Positions 30,439-37,264 of a stretch of DNA of 37,264 nucleotides are shown one piece after another (position 1 is the first letter of the stretch; each line of letters starts with the position of its first letter). Origin of the DNA: an uncultured Pelagibacteraceae bacterium (GTDB taxonomy: Bacteria; Pseudomonadota; Alphaproteobacteria; Pelagibacterales; Pelagibacteraceae); assembly GCA_902581925.1 (NCBI GenBank), contig CACHQB010000009.1:1-37264 (forward strand). The letters are read 5' to 3'. Position numbers and translations under genes: made by a program. Below the pieces are notes generated by a model. That model ran no database searches and was not told the DNA's origin. It saw only the letters and a list, made by a program, of their open reading frames with translations.

Positions 30439-31238
30439 TGAGAGTTTCTTGTATTCAATTAAATTCTGGAGAAAATTTCAATGTTAACTCAAAAAAAACA
30501 ATAAGTTTAATTTTAAAATCAATTAAAAAGAATGCTGATTTAATAATTACTCCAGAGGCAACATCAATAATTTCAGACGATAAGAAGACATTATTTTCTA
30601 AATGTTTCTCAATGAAAAACGATCCGTTTTTAAAAGAGGTTAGTTTAATCTCTAATAATTTTAAAAAATGGATAGTTATAGGTTCTGTATTTATTAGAGA
30701 AAATAATAAATTAAGAAACAGATCTATAGTTTTTAACCCTAAAGGTAAAATTGAAAAATTTTACGATAAGATAAGCATGTTTGACGTAAAATTAGAAAAT
30801 GGTGAATTTTACAAAGAGAGCAAACAATTTAAACCAGGAAAGATATTAAAATTAGTAAATTTGCCTTGGGGAAAATTAGGATTAACTATTTGTTATGACT
30901 TGAGATTTCCTGAAATTTATAGAGCTCTTTCTAAAAAAGGGGCAATATTTATCTCTGTGCCCTCTGCATTCACAAAATATACAGGAAAAAAACATTGGTT
31001 GGCACTATTAAAAGCCAGAGCTATTGAAAATTTCTGTTTTATATTTGCTCCAAATCAAACTGGCAGGAATACGAGAATGCGTCGAACTTTTGGTAATTCA
31101 ACAATAATATCCCCAGATGGAAAGATAATAAATAGAATAGAGTATAAGGAAGGTATAATACTTGCAGATATAAATCCCAAAGAACCAGTTCAACTAAGAA
31201 AACATATTCCAAGTTTGCAAAAAAAAAATTTTTTTTAA
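30438..31238 (+). CDS. Nitrilase superfamily (carbon-nitrogen hydrolase), Nit1/deaminated-glutathione amidase-like
   Basis: A 266-residue carbon-nitrogen hydrolase with the Glu-Lys-Cys triad in place: E40 in LIITPEATS, K111 in FYDKISMFDV, and C152 in LGLTICYDLRFPEIY. The CYDLRFPE context and length resemble the Nit1 group, which in characterised members repairs deaminated glutathione; omega-amidase activity is the main alternative. KARAIENFCFIFAPNQTG and GNSTIISPDGKII are typical of the C-terminal half. The gene is alone between 23S and the sugar cluster, with a 10-A/8-T tract at its end and 175 nt of non-coding sequence after it. In relatives, the gene usually sits next to DUF1178/ubiG (here at 18199-19346), so it seems to have been separated from them. 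Confidence 0.88.
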   Translation: MRVSCIQLNSGENFNVNSKKTISLILKSIKKNADLIITPEATSIISDDKKTLFSKCFSMKNDPFLKEVSLISNNFKKWIVIGSVFIRENNKLRNRSIVFNPKGKIEKFYDKISMFDVKLENGEFYKESKQFKPGKILKLVNLPWGKLGLTICYDLRFPEIYRALSKKGAIFISVPSAFTKYTGKKHWLALLKARAIENFCFIFAPNQTGRNTRMRRTFGNSTIISPDGKIINRIEYKEGIILADINPKEPVQLRKHIPSLQKKNFF

Positions 31239-31373
31239 AAATGTTAAAAATATAAACAAACAGATCAAACTTGTTCAAAAGTTTTGATTAACAATGTTTC
31301 TTTTTTTGTTATTAACTAACACATTTATAAAATTATAATTTTTCATAGGTTTATTATTTTAGAAAAATAAATG

Positions 31374-31401
31374 TTGTTACTAATTTTAAAATAATTATAG
31401 T
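31374..31401 (+). promoter_or_regulatory. Candidate promoter of the sugar-modification cluster
   Basis: TTGTTA (31374-31379), a 16-nt spacer and TATAGT (31396-31401) lie just before the ATG at 31414, with a predicted start near 31408. The rest of the 175-nt gap (31239-31373) is A+T-rich with no recognisable element. Confidence 0.45.
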
Positions 31402-31413
31402 AAAGATTTTACA

Positions 31414-32007
31414 ATGAAAGCTAATTCTGAAATATCTGATTACTTTAGTGATATAATTAAAATTTCTCAAACGATAAACGAGAATAATATTTATAAACTC
31501 GCTCAAGCAATTAACAAATTAAGAAAAAACAAAGGTAGAATTTTTTTTTTAGGAGTTGGTGGCAGTGCAGGTAATTGTTCTCATGCAGTTAATGATTTTA
31601 GAAAATTATGTAATATAGAATGCTACTCACCAGCAGATAATGTTTCAGAACTTACAGCAAGAATTAATGACGATGGTTGGGAAAGTAGCTTCGCAAATTG
31701 GTTAAAAGTAAGTAAACTAAATCATAGAGACGCAATTTTTGTGTTATCTGTTGGTGGAGGAAATTTAGAAAAAAAAGTAAGCATGAATCTAGTGGAAGCT
31801 ATAAATTACAGTAAAAAAAAACGTTCAAAAATTTTTGGTATAGTTGGTCGAGATGGTGGATATACTAAAAAAAAGGGAAATGAAGTTATACTCATACCTC
31901 CGGTTAATAAAAATAAAGTAACTCCCCATGTAGAGGCATTTCATGCTGTAATTTGGCATTGTTTAGTAAGCCATTCACTTTTGCAATCAAATAAAACTAA
32001 ATGGTAA
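31414..32007 (+). CDS. SIS-domain phosphosugar isomerase, GmhA-like
   Basis: A 197-residue single-domain SIS protein. The sugar-phosphate loop is FFLGVGGSAGNCSHAVNDF (about 45-62), corresponding to the GNGGSAADAQH block of sedoheptulose-7-phosphate isomerases. Then come NVSELTARINDDGWESSF and FVLSVGGGNLEKKVS, where GmhA has a serine-rich ISTSGNS loop, and a C-terminal HVEAFHAVIWHCLVSH helix. The length equals GmhA (about 192). The altered second loop suggests a substrate other than sedoheptulose-7-phosphate, or a divergent subgroup. It is the first gene of a tightly packed cluster and overlaps the phosphatase gene by 7 nt, so isomerase and phosphatase probably act in sequence. Confidence 0.8.
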   Translation: MKANSEISDYFSDIIKISQTINENNIYKLAQAINKLRKNKGRIFFLGVGGSAGNCSHAVNDFRKLCNIECYSPADNVSELTARINDDGWESSFANWLKVSKLNHRDAIFVLSVGGGNLEKKVSMNLVEAINYSKKKRSKIFGIVGRDGGYTKKKGNEVILIPPVNKNKVTPHVEAFHAVIWHCLVSHSLLQSNKTKW

Positions 32008-32540
32008 GATTTTCTAAAAAAGCTGTTTTTTTAGATAGAGATGGTGTTTTAAATTTCGGAATTTTGAAAAATGGAAAGAGCCATGCACCAGTAAATTTTA
32101 GTCAATTTAAATTATATCCTAAAATAAAAATCAATTGTGAAAAACTAAAAAAAAAAGGTTTCAAATTGATAGTAATTACAAATCAGCCAGATGTAGGAAA
32201 AGGCAAAATTAAAAAAAAGGAGATTAGAAAAATGCATAAAAAATTAGATGGCATAATTAATTATGATGATATTTTTTGCTCATTTTCTTCATCAAAAAAG
32301 TCTTTTTTGAGGAAACCAAATCCTGGTATGATACTAAAAGCCATAAAAAAACATAAAATAAATATTAACAAAAGTTTTTTAATTGGTGATAGATGGTCAG
32401 ATATTGTAGCAGCAGAAAGAGTTAACTGTAAATCTATCTTTATAAATAGGAATTATAAAGAAAGAATAAAAAAATTTAATCCCACAAAAAAAGTGAGATC
32501 TCTCTCATCTGCAATAAATTTTATAGAAAGGTTTAATTAA
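32001..32540 (+). CDS. HAD-superfamily (IIIA) sugar phosphatase, GmhB-like without the zinc cysteines
   Basis: A 179-residue HAD phosphatase. Motif I is FLDRDGVLN (D12 nucleophile, D14 general acid), motif II is VITNQPDVGKG (T60), motif III is RKPNPGM (K105), and motif IV is LIGDRWSDI (D130, D134). This is the layout of D,D-heptose-1,7-bisphosphate phosphatase (GmhB) and histidinol-phosphatase relatives. GmhB normally has a zinc loop of one His and three Cys just before the RKP motif; here that stretch reads IFCSFSSSKKSFL with only C93 left, so the metal site is lost. The substrate is probably a sugar phosphate from the same cluster. It starts inside the end of the SIS gene. Confidence 0.82.
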   Translation: MVRFSKKAVFLDRDGVLNFGILKNGKSHAPVNFSQFKLYPKIKINCEKLKKKGFKLIVITNQPDVGKGKIKKKEIRKMHKKLDGIINYDDIFCSFSSSKKSFLRKPNPGMILKAIKKHKININKSFLIGDRWSDIVAAERVNCKSIFINRNYKERIKKFNPTKKVRSLSSAINFIERFN

Positions 32541-32546
32541 ATTAAT

Positions 32547-33260
32547 ATGAAACTAACAGATTTAAAAATTAAAGTTTTTGCTGACGGGGCAGATATTCAA
32601 AGTTTTAGAAATTTAAATTCTAATAAATTTATTAAGGGATTTACAACAAATCCATCGTTAATGAAAAAATCTGGAGTTAAAGATTATAAAAAATTCGCTA
32701 AAGAATTATTGAATGAAATTAGCGATAAACCGATATCATTTGAAGTTTTTGAAGATGATCTAGATAAAATGGAAAAACAAGCAAGGGAGATATCCACTTG
32801 GGGAAAAAATGTATTTGTTAAAATCCCGATAATGAATACGAAAGGCGTTAGTACTCATTTATTAGTAAAAAAATTAACAGAGGATGGAATTTCATGCAAT
32901 GTCACTGCAATTTTTACAATAGATCAATTAAAATTAGTAGCAGATTCAATTAACAATAATACACCAGCCATACTTTCAATTTTTGCAGGAAGAATTGCAG
33001 ATACTGGTCATGATCCAATTCCAATGATTAAAGAGTCAGTTGAATATACTAAAAACAAAAATAATATTCAAATTTTATGGGCAAGTACCAGAGAGATACT
33101 CAATATTTTTCAGGCTGACAAAACAAACTGCCAAATAATCACTGTACCTAATGACTTGCTAAAAAAATTAAATAATTTAAATAAAGATCTAGAAACTTTT
33201 TCTAAAGAAACAGTTATAGATTTTTATAATGATGCTGTTTCAGCAGGTTACAAATTGTAG
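32547..33260 (+). CDS. Small transaldolase / fructose-6-phosphate aldolase family protein
   Basis: A 237-residue TIM-barrel class I aldolase of the FSA/TalC group. The N-terminus reads VFADGADIQSF, then FIKGFTTNPSLM, which aligns with the family GVTTNPS block. The Schiff-base lysine is K92 in VFVKIPIMN. CNVTAIFTIDQ, SIFAGRIADTGHDP and LWASTREILNIF follow in family order. It could transfer dihydroxyacetone units to make, or break down, a seven-carbon ketose phosphate. That would link central metabolism to the SIS isomerase and phosphatase upstream (inference). It is slightly longer than E. coli FSA (220). It lies 6 nt after the phosphatase gene and 2 nt before the next gene. Confidence 0.87.
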   Translation: MKLTDLKIKVFADGADIQSFRNLNSNKFIKGFTTNPSLMKKSGVKDYKKFAKELLNEISDKPISFEVFEDDLDKMEKQAREISTWGKNVFVKIPIMNTKGVSTHLLVKKLTEDGISCNVTAIFTIDQLKLVADSINNNTPAILSIFAGRIADTGHDPIPMIKESVEYTKNKNNIQILWASTREILNIFQADKTNCQIITVPNDLLKKLNNLNKDLETFSKETVIDFYNDAVSAGYKL

Positions 33261-33262
33261 AA

Positions 33263-34270
33263 ATGAAAAATAAATCAATATTTATAACCGGTGGAGCTGG
33301 CTATGTTGGTAGTAGGTTGGTCCCAATGTTGCTTGAAAAAGGTTATAAAGTAACAGTTTTTGATATTTTATTTTTTGGAAAAAAATTTCTTCCTAAGGAA
33401 AATTCTAATTTTAAAATTATAGAAGGTGATTTGAGAGATTATGAAAAATTAAAAAAAAATTGTGAAAATCATGATACCTTCGTCCATTTAGCATGTATAT
33501 CTAACGATGCAAGTTTTGTACTAGACGAAAATCTATCTACTTCAATAAATTTAAATGCATTTGAACCAATGGTAAAAGCAAGCAAACAATCTGGTAATAA
33601 AAGATTTATATATGCATCAACAAGCTCAGTTTATGGAATCTCCGACAAAAAAGATGTTAAAGAAGATCACCCATTAGTACCTTTGACTCTTTACAATAAA
33701 TACAAAGGGATGTGTGAGCCCATGTTATTTAATTATACAGATGAAAGTTTTGAAGGTGTTGTATTTAGACCAGCAACTGTTTGTGGGTATGCCCCTAGAT
33801 TGAGACTTGACTTATCAGTAAATATTTTAACAAATCATGCAGTTACTAATAATAAAATCAAAGTATTTGGTGGAAATCAATTAAGGCCAAACCTTCATGT
33901 ACAAGACTATTGTGATTGTGTTGAACTCTTAATTAATGCAGAGAAATCAAAAGTAGCAAACCAAATATTTAATGTAGGTTATCAAAATTTATCTATAAAA
34001 AATTTAGCTTTAATTGTTAAAAAAGTTGTAGAAGAAGAATTTCCAGAAAAAGGAATAATTGATATTGAAACTACTCATAGTGATGATAACAGATCATATC
34101 ATATAAACTCAGATAAAATTAAAGACGCTTTAGGTTTTATCCCCAAATATACAATTGAAGATGCTGTTAGAGAATTATGTTATAATTTTAAAAAAGGTAA
34201 TATCAAAAATAGTTTTGAAGATGATATATATTATAACATAAAAAGAATGCAGAAAATTCAAGCAAAATGA
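33263..34270 (+). CDS. NAD-dependent sugar-nucleotide epimerase/dehydratase (extended SDR) 1
   Basis: A 335-residue extended SDR. The nucleotide motif is FITGGAGYVGSRL, then FVHLACISNDASF, the catalytic Ser/Thr region YASTSSVYG, and Tyr-x3-Lys as Y144-K148 (YNKYK). RPATVCGYAPRLRLDLSVNIL and RPNLHVQDYCDCVELLI are typical of GalE/RmlB relatives acting on nucleotide sugars. Substrate and reaction (4-epimerisation, 4,6-dehydration or 4-reduction) cannot be read off. No Asp-Glu pair of the classic 4,6-dehydratases is seen next to the serine, which argues for an epimerase or reductase. It shares a 4-nt ATGA overlap with the following SDR gene. Confidence 0.85.
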   Translation: MKNKSIFITGGAGYVGSRLVPMLLEKGYKVTVFDILFFGKKFLPKENSNFKIIEGDLRDYEKLKKNCENHDTFVHLACISNDASFVLDENLSTSINLNAFEPMVKASKQSGNKRFIYASTSSVYGISDKKDVKEDHPLVPLTLYNKYKGMCEPMLFNYTDESFEGVVFRPATVCGYAPRLRLDLSVNILTNHAVTNNKIKVFGGNQLRPNLHVQDYCDCVELLINAEKSKVANQIFNVGYQNLSIKNLALIVKKVVEEEFPEKGIIDIETTHSDDNRSYHINSDKIKDALGFIPKYTIEDAVRELCYNFKKGNIKNSFEDDIYYNIKRMQKIQAK

Positions 34271-35265
34271 AAAAAAAGACTGCATTAGTTACTGGTGGAG
34301 CAGGTTTTATTGGAAGTCATGTGGTAGATCTTCTTTTAGAAAAAAAGTTTAAAGTAATTGTAGTAGATGATTTATCAGGAGGTCATAGAAATAATATAAA
34401 ACGTCATTTAAAAAACAAAAATTTTCATTTTGTAAAAAAAAATATCTGTAATTTAAAAACTAAAGACCTAAAAATTAAAAAATTAGATTTTACTTTTCAT
34501 TTCGCAGGTAAAGGAGATATTGTACCCTCAATTGTTTATCCTAAAGAATACTTTTCTACTAATTTAATGGGTACCATAAATATTTTGGAGATTTCAAAGG
34601 AATTTAAAATAAAAAAATTTTTATATGCAGCATCTTCATCGTGTTACGGAATTGCCAAAACGCCCACAAAAGAAACTCATAAACTTGATCCAAAATACCC
34701 ATATGCACTTAGCAAATTAATGGGAGAAAATGCTGTACTACATTGGAGTCAAATTTATGAGATATCAGCTGTTTCAATAAGAATTTTTAATGCATACGGA
34801 CCAAGAGTTAAAACTACTGGAGCATATGGGGCTGTCTTTGGAGTTTTTTTTAAGCAAAAATTAAGTAAAAAACCTTTCACATTAGTTGGTGATGGAAGTC
34901 AAAAAAGAGATTTTTTACATGTAAAAGATATCGCTAACGCTTTTTATTTGGCATCAATAAAAAAAACTAAAAAAAAAATTTTTAATTTAGGAGCAGGTAA
35001 ACCTAATTCAATCAAAGAATTAATCCAAATAATTGGAGGCAAATATGTTAAAATACCTAAAAGACCAGGGGAACCAGATTGCACTTGGGCTGATATTTCT
35101 GCTATAAAAAAAGAACTTAATTGGAAACCTAAAATAGATTTTGATACTGGTGTTAAAGAAATGATGGTAAATATTGGGGATTGGAAAAGCGCCCCTTTAT
35201 GGAATGTAAAAAAAATTAAATTAGCTACAAAAGATTGGTTTAAGTACATGAGTAAAAATGTCTAG
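34267..35265 (+). CDS. NAD-dependent sugar-nucleotide epimerase/dehydratase (extended SDR) 2
   Basis: A 332-residue extended SDR distinct from its neighbour. The Rossmann motif is LVTGGAGFIGSHVVDLLL with the acidic VVDDLSGGHRNNI that binds NAD ribose. Catalytic residues are in YAASSSCYG and YALSK (Y146, K150). SIRIFNAYGPRVKTTGAYGAVFGVF, RDFLHVKDIANAF and RPGEPDCTWADISAIKKEL match the UDP-GlcNAc/UDP-Glc 4-epimerase-like group (WbpP/GalE). Two adjacent SDRs of different subfamilies suggest two successive modifications of one nucleotide sugar. Eight bases separate it from the fusion gene downstream. Confidence 0.87.
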   Translation: MKKKTALVTGGAGFIGSHVVDLLLEKKFKVIVVDDLSGGHRNNIKRHLKNKNFHFVKKNICNLKTKDLKIKKLDFTFHFAGKGDIVPSIVYPKEYFSTNLMGTINILEISKEFKIKKFLYAASSSCYGIAKTPTKETHKLDPKYPYALSKLMGENAVLHWSQIYEISAVSIRIFNAYGPRVKTTGAYGAVFGVFFKQKLSKKPFTLVGDGSQKRDFLHVKDIANAFYLASIKKTKKKIFNLGAGKPNSIKELIQIIGGKYVKIPKRPGEPDCTWADISAIKKELNWKPKIDFDTGVKEMMVNIGDWKSAPLWNVKKIKLATKDWFKYMSKNV

Positions 35266-35273
35266 AAATTTTA

Positions 35274-36500
35274 ATGTCATTAAATTTACTTAAAATTCGT
35301 AAAGCAAAATTAAAAGATAATAAAATTATCTATCTTATTAGAAATCAAAAGACTTCTCTCAAATATTTCAAATTTATAAAATTTAGTGAACATAAAGTAT
35401 GGTTCACTGAAAATTTGAAAAGTAAGAAAAATATATTCTACGTTTTAACTATTAGAGATAAAGTAAAAGGCTTTGTAAAATTTAAAAACATAAATAAAAA
35501 TATTTCAGATTTAAGTTATCATGTTTCTGAAAGTATACAAAGAAAAGGGTTTGGTACTAAAATTTTAAAAGAGGCAACTAATTTATTTTTTAAACAACAT
35601 AAAGAGAAAAAAAAAATTACAGCAAAAGTAATTAAGAATAATGTTGCTTCTTTAAAATGTTTTAGAAAAGCAAGATATGAAAAAAAAAAAGTTGGTCAAT
35701 TCATTTACTATGAATTTAAAAAAACCAATTTAAATAAAAAAAATATTTCCTTTTTTATAAGTGGGCCTTGGGGCTTAGAATTTTTAAATAATTATAAAAA
35801 AAAGAAGCTTAAAGTAAACTCTATAATTGTTGATAAACAAAGTTCAAAATTATTCATTGAAAAAGTGAAAAAAACAAATGTTGCAAAAAAAATTTTCATT
35901 GCAGATAAAAATATTTCTAAAAAAATCAGAGATCATTTTAATAAAGACATTTCACTAGTTTTTACAATATTTTGGCCATACATACTTCCAAGTGAATTGA
36001 TTGAAAATATTAATTATAAAATAATAAACACTCACACAAGCTATCTTCCTTATGATAGAGGGGCAAATTCATATATTTATCAAATTTTAAGAAATCATCC
36101 AAAAGGTATAACTATCCACATTATTGATAAAAAACATGTTGATGCTGGATTTATTCTGAAGAGAAAAAAAATTAAAATTAAAAATTTTACCACAGGGGGT
36201 CAAGCAGAAATAATCTTAAAAAAAAGTATGGTAGATTTTCTAATTAAAAATTTTAAATATATTTGCAATTTAAATTTGAATGAAAAAAAATTTAAAAAAA
36301 TTGATACAAAAAAATTTAAACAAAACTTTAAAAAAGATATAGATAAAAATACATATATTGATTTAAATAAAAAATACAAAGCTTTAGATTTGATTAATAT
36401 TATGCTATCAAGATCTGGATTTAAAAAAGGTGGTTCACATTTTTTGTATAAAAAAAACAAATATTTAGTTCAAATTAATGTAAAAAATATTAATGATTGA
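35274..36500 (+). CDS. GNAT acyltransferase fused to formyltransferase domain (sugar N-acylation)
   Basis: A 408-residue two-domain protein. Residues 1-150 are a GNAT domain: the acetyl-CoA loop is QRKGFGTKIL (Q89-G94), followed by NNVASLKCFRKARYEKK, like PseH/RimJ-type sugar acetyltransferases. Residues about 155-345 match the catalytic domain of formyl-tetrahydrofolate-dependent formyltransferases: IINTHTSYLPYDRGAN gives N252 and H254, and VDAGFIL gives D290, the full Asn-His-Asp triad. A C-terminal region (about 350-408) lacks a tRNA-binding fold I can recognise. The context argues for formylation and acetylation of amino groups on a nucleotide sugar, not Met-tRNA. No aminotransferase gene is present in the visible part of the cluster. 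The coding sequence is extremely A+T- and Lys-rich, more so than the housekeeping genes. Confidence 0.82.
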   Translation: MSLNLLKIRKAKLKDNKIIYLIRNQKTSLKYFKFIKFSEHKVWFTENLKSKKNIFYVLTIRDKVKGFVKFKNINKNISDLSYHVSESIQRKGFGTKILKEATNLFFKQHKEKKKITAKVIKNNVASLKCFRKARYEKKKVGQFIYYEFKKTNLNKKNISFFISGPWGLEFLNNYKKKKLKVNSIIVDKQSSKLFIEKVKKTNVAKKIFIADKNISKKIRDHFNKDISLVFTIFWPYILPSELIENINYKIINTHTSYLPYDRGANSYIYQILRNHPKGITIHIIDKKHVDAGFILKRKKIKIKNFTTGGQAEIILKKSMVDFLIKNFKYICNLNLNEKKFKKIDTKKFKQNFKKDIDKNTYIDLNKKYKALDLINIMLSRSGFKKGGSHFLYKKNKYLVQINVKNIND

Positions 36501-37264
36501 AATCTACAATAAACAAGAAGAAAATATAATAAATGATTTATCAAATATTGAAATTCAATCTTTCAGTACTTTAACTTTTAATCTAGTCGGTTATCCACAT
36601 AAAATAAATAATGCAGATAGATTAATTCATTACCTGGATACAATGCATGAAAATAATAAATATTTAAATGATAATGTTAAAATTGATAAAGTTGATGAAC
36701 AGTTGGTCACTGATGTTCTTAATTTTATAGAAAATTTTAGTTATAAAAAATTTAAAAGAAAAATAACCCCAATATATAGTTTGTTAGCAGCTTATGATAC
36801 GTTCAAAACATTAGAACCATTCATTGTGGATAAAATAAAAAAAAATAAAAAGATCAAAATTTTTGAAATTGGTCCTGGTTCAAGCATTTTGGCTTTACTA
36901 TTGCTCTTTAAATACAAAGAAATAAATTATGCTTCAACTGATAATTCACAAGCATTTTATATATTGCAATCAAATCTGTATAAAGAAATTGATGAAAATT
37001 ATTCAGAACATTTAGTTGAAAATCAAGATACATTTTTTAATGAAAAATCAAATATAGCACATGTTCCTTGGTGGGTGCTTTTGAAAAATAAAAATTTAAT
37101 TCAAGAGGAATTTGATATAGTTTTTTGCGATCATGCTTTAGCGGAAATGAATCGATATTGTTTGTCTTTTTATTTAAAAATATCGTCAAAGTTTTTTAAT
37201 AAAAGTTATATTAACAAAAAGGATGAACCTTATTTTATATACTGTTCGTTAGGAAAACTTACAA
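36493..37264 (+). CDS. Putative sugar O-methyltransferase (SAM-dependent), 3' end outside the window
   Basis: The ATG at 36493 overlaps the fusion gene by 8 nt and opens a frame with no stop to the window edge (257 codons). A helical N-terminal half (IHYLDTMHENN, IYSLLAAYDTFKTLEPF) precedes a SAM-binding Rossmann part with KIFEIGPGSSILALLLLF (about 116-133), YASTDNSQAFY and FDIVFCDHALAEMN. The glycine loop plus the HALAEMN motif is what I associate with putative sugar O-methyltransferases of polysaccharide clusters. The C-terminal substrate part is missing. It probably caps the sugar made by the upstream genes. Confidence 0.72.
   Translation, partial: MIEIYNKQEENIINDLSNIEIQSFSTLTFNLVGYPHKINNADRLIHYLDTMHENNKYLNDNVKIDKVDEQLVTDVLNFIENFSYKKFKRKITPIYSLLAAYDTFKTLEPFIVDKIKKNKKIKIFEIGPGSSILALLLLFKYKEINYASTDNSQAFYILQSNLYKEIDENYSEHLVENQDTFFNEKSNIAHVPWWVLLKNKNLIQEEFDIVFCDHALAEMNRYCLSFYLKISSKFFNKSYINKKDEPYFIYCSLGKLT

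Noticed and set aside
31219..31241. A10-T8 tract at the end of the nitrilase gene as a terminator
   Set aside because: It is an A/T-only palindrome within the last codons with no G+C stem; such tracts are frequent in this base composition.
35274..36500. Methionyl-tRNA formyltransferase (fmt) for the formyltransferase domain
   Set aside because: The N-terminal GNAT fusion, the lack of a recognisable tRNA-binding C-terminal domain and the sugar-gene neighbours argue for a sugar formyltransferase.

Overview
The window looks like a chromosomal segment of a SAR11-clade alphaproteobacterium (Candidatus Pelagibacter or a close relative). The evidence is very A+T-rich coding sequence with Lys/Asn/Ile-rich proteins, almost no space between genes, a 16S rRNA of about 1475 nt with alphaproteobacterial character, GcrA (an alphaproteobacterial cell-cycle regulator), and a tandem glycine riboswitch in front of malate synthase G, which has been reported as a SAR11 trait. 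In addition, a 16S-tRNA-Ile-tRNA-Ala-23S operon is not followed by a 5S gene but by sugar-modification genes. From memory, a hypervariable region lies between 23S and 5S in sequenced Pelagibacter genomes. I could run no alignment, so the assignment rests on recognition.

Layout, left half. Positions 1-2018 (minus) form an RNase D-like/kdsD/lptC operon for Kdo and LPS export, with overlapping TAATG junctions. It diverges from an NDUFA9-like dehydrogenase gene (2054-3046), which converges on gcrA (3043-3537). argD-argF (3707-5804) follow, then a membrane-anchored cytochrome c on the minus strand. A plus-strand run from 6405 to 10734 holds kdsB, pheA, the SRP RNA gene with its own good promoter, dnaX, ybaB and recR. 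Malate synthase G (10709-12883, minus) is headed by two glycine aptamers and a well-placed promoter (12901-13074). accA (plus, with an unusual C-terminal hydrophobic tail) converges on secA (minus).

Layout, middle. argJ, a DUF1178 gene, ubiG (minus), then lysC-ispG-prfA-prmC-DUF4167 as a plus-strand block (19422-24096) are followed by a convergent M23 peptidase gene. Positions 25386-25723 are the rRNA promoter and leader: a candidate promoter, a boxB/boxA-like element and a 27-nt arm that pairs with sequence after 16S. 16S (25724-27198), tRNA-Ile(GAT), tRNA-Ala(TGC) and 23S (27592-30342) follow.

Layout, right end. After 23S come a nitrilase-family gene (30438-31238) and, behind its own candidate promoter, a tightly coupled seven-gene cluster (31414 to the window end): phosphosugar isomerase (SIS), GmhB-like phosphatase, small transaldolase, two sugar-nucleotide epimerase/dehydratases, a GNAT-formyltransferase fusion, and a partial putative sugar O-methyltransferase. 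Together these look like a route to an unusual acylated and methylated surface sugar. This is the least explained part of the window. The rest is streamlined housekeeping: arginine (argD, argF, argJ), aspartate-family (lysC), phenylalanine (pheA), isoprenoid (ispG), ubiquinone (ubiG), Kdo (kdsD, kdsB), fatty acid (accA), secretion (secA), replication and repair (dnaX, recR), and translation termination (prfA, prmC). I saw no insertion sequence, integrase, prophage or CRISPR array.
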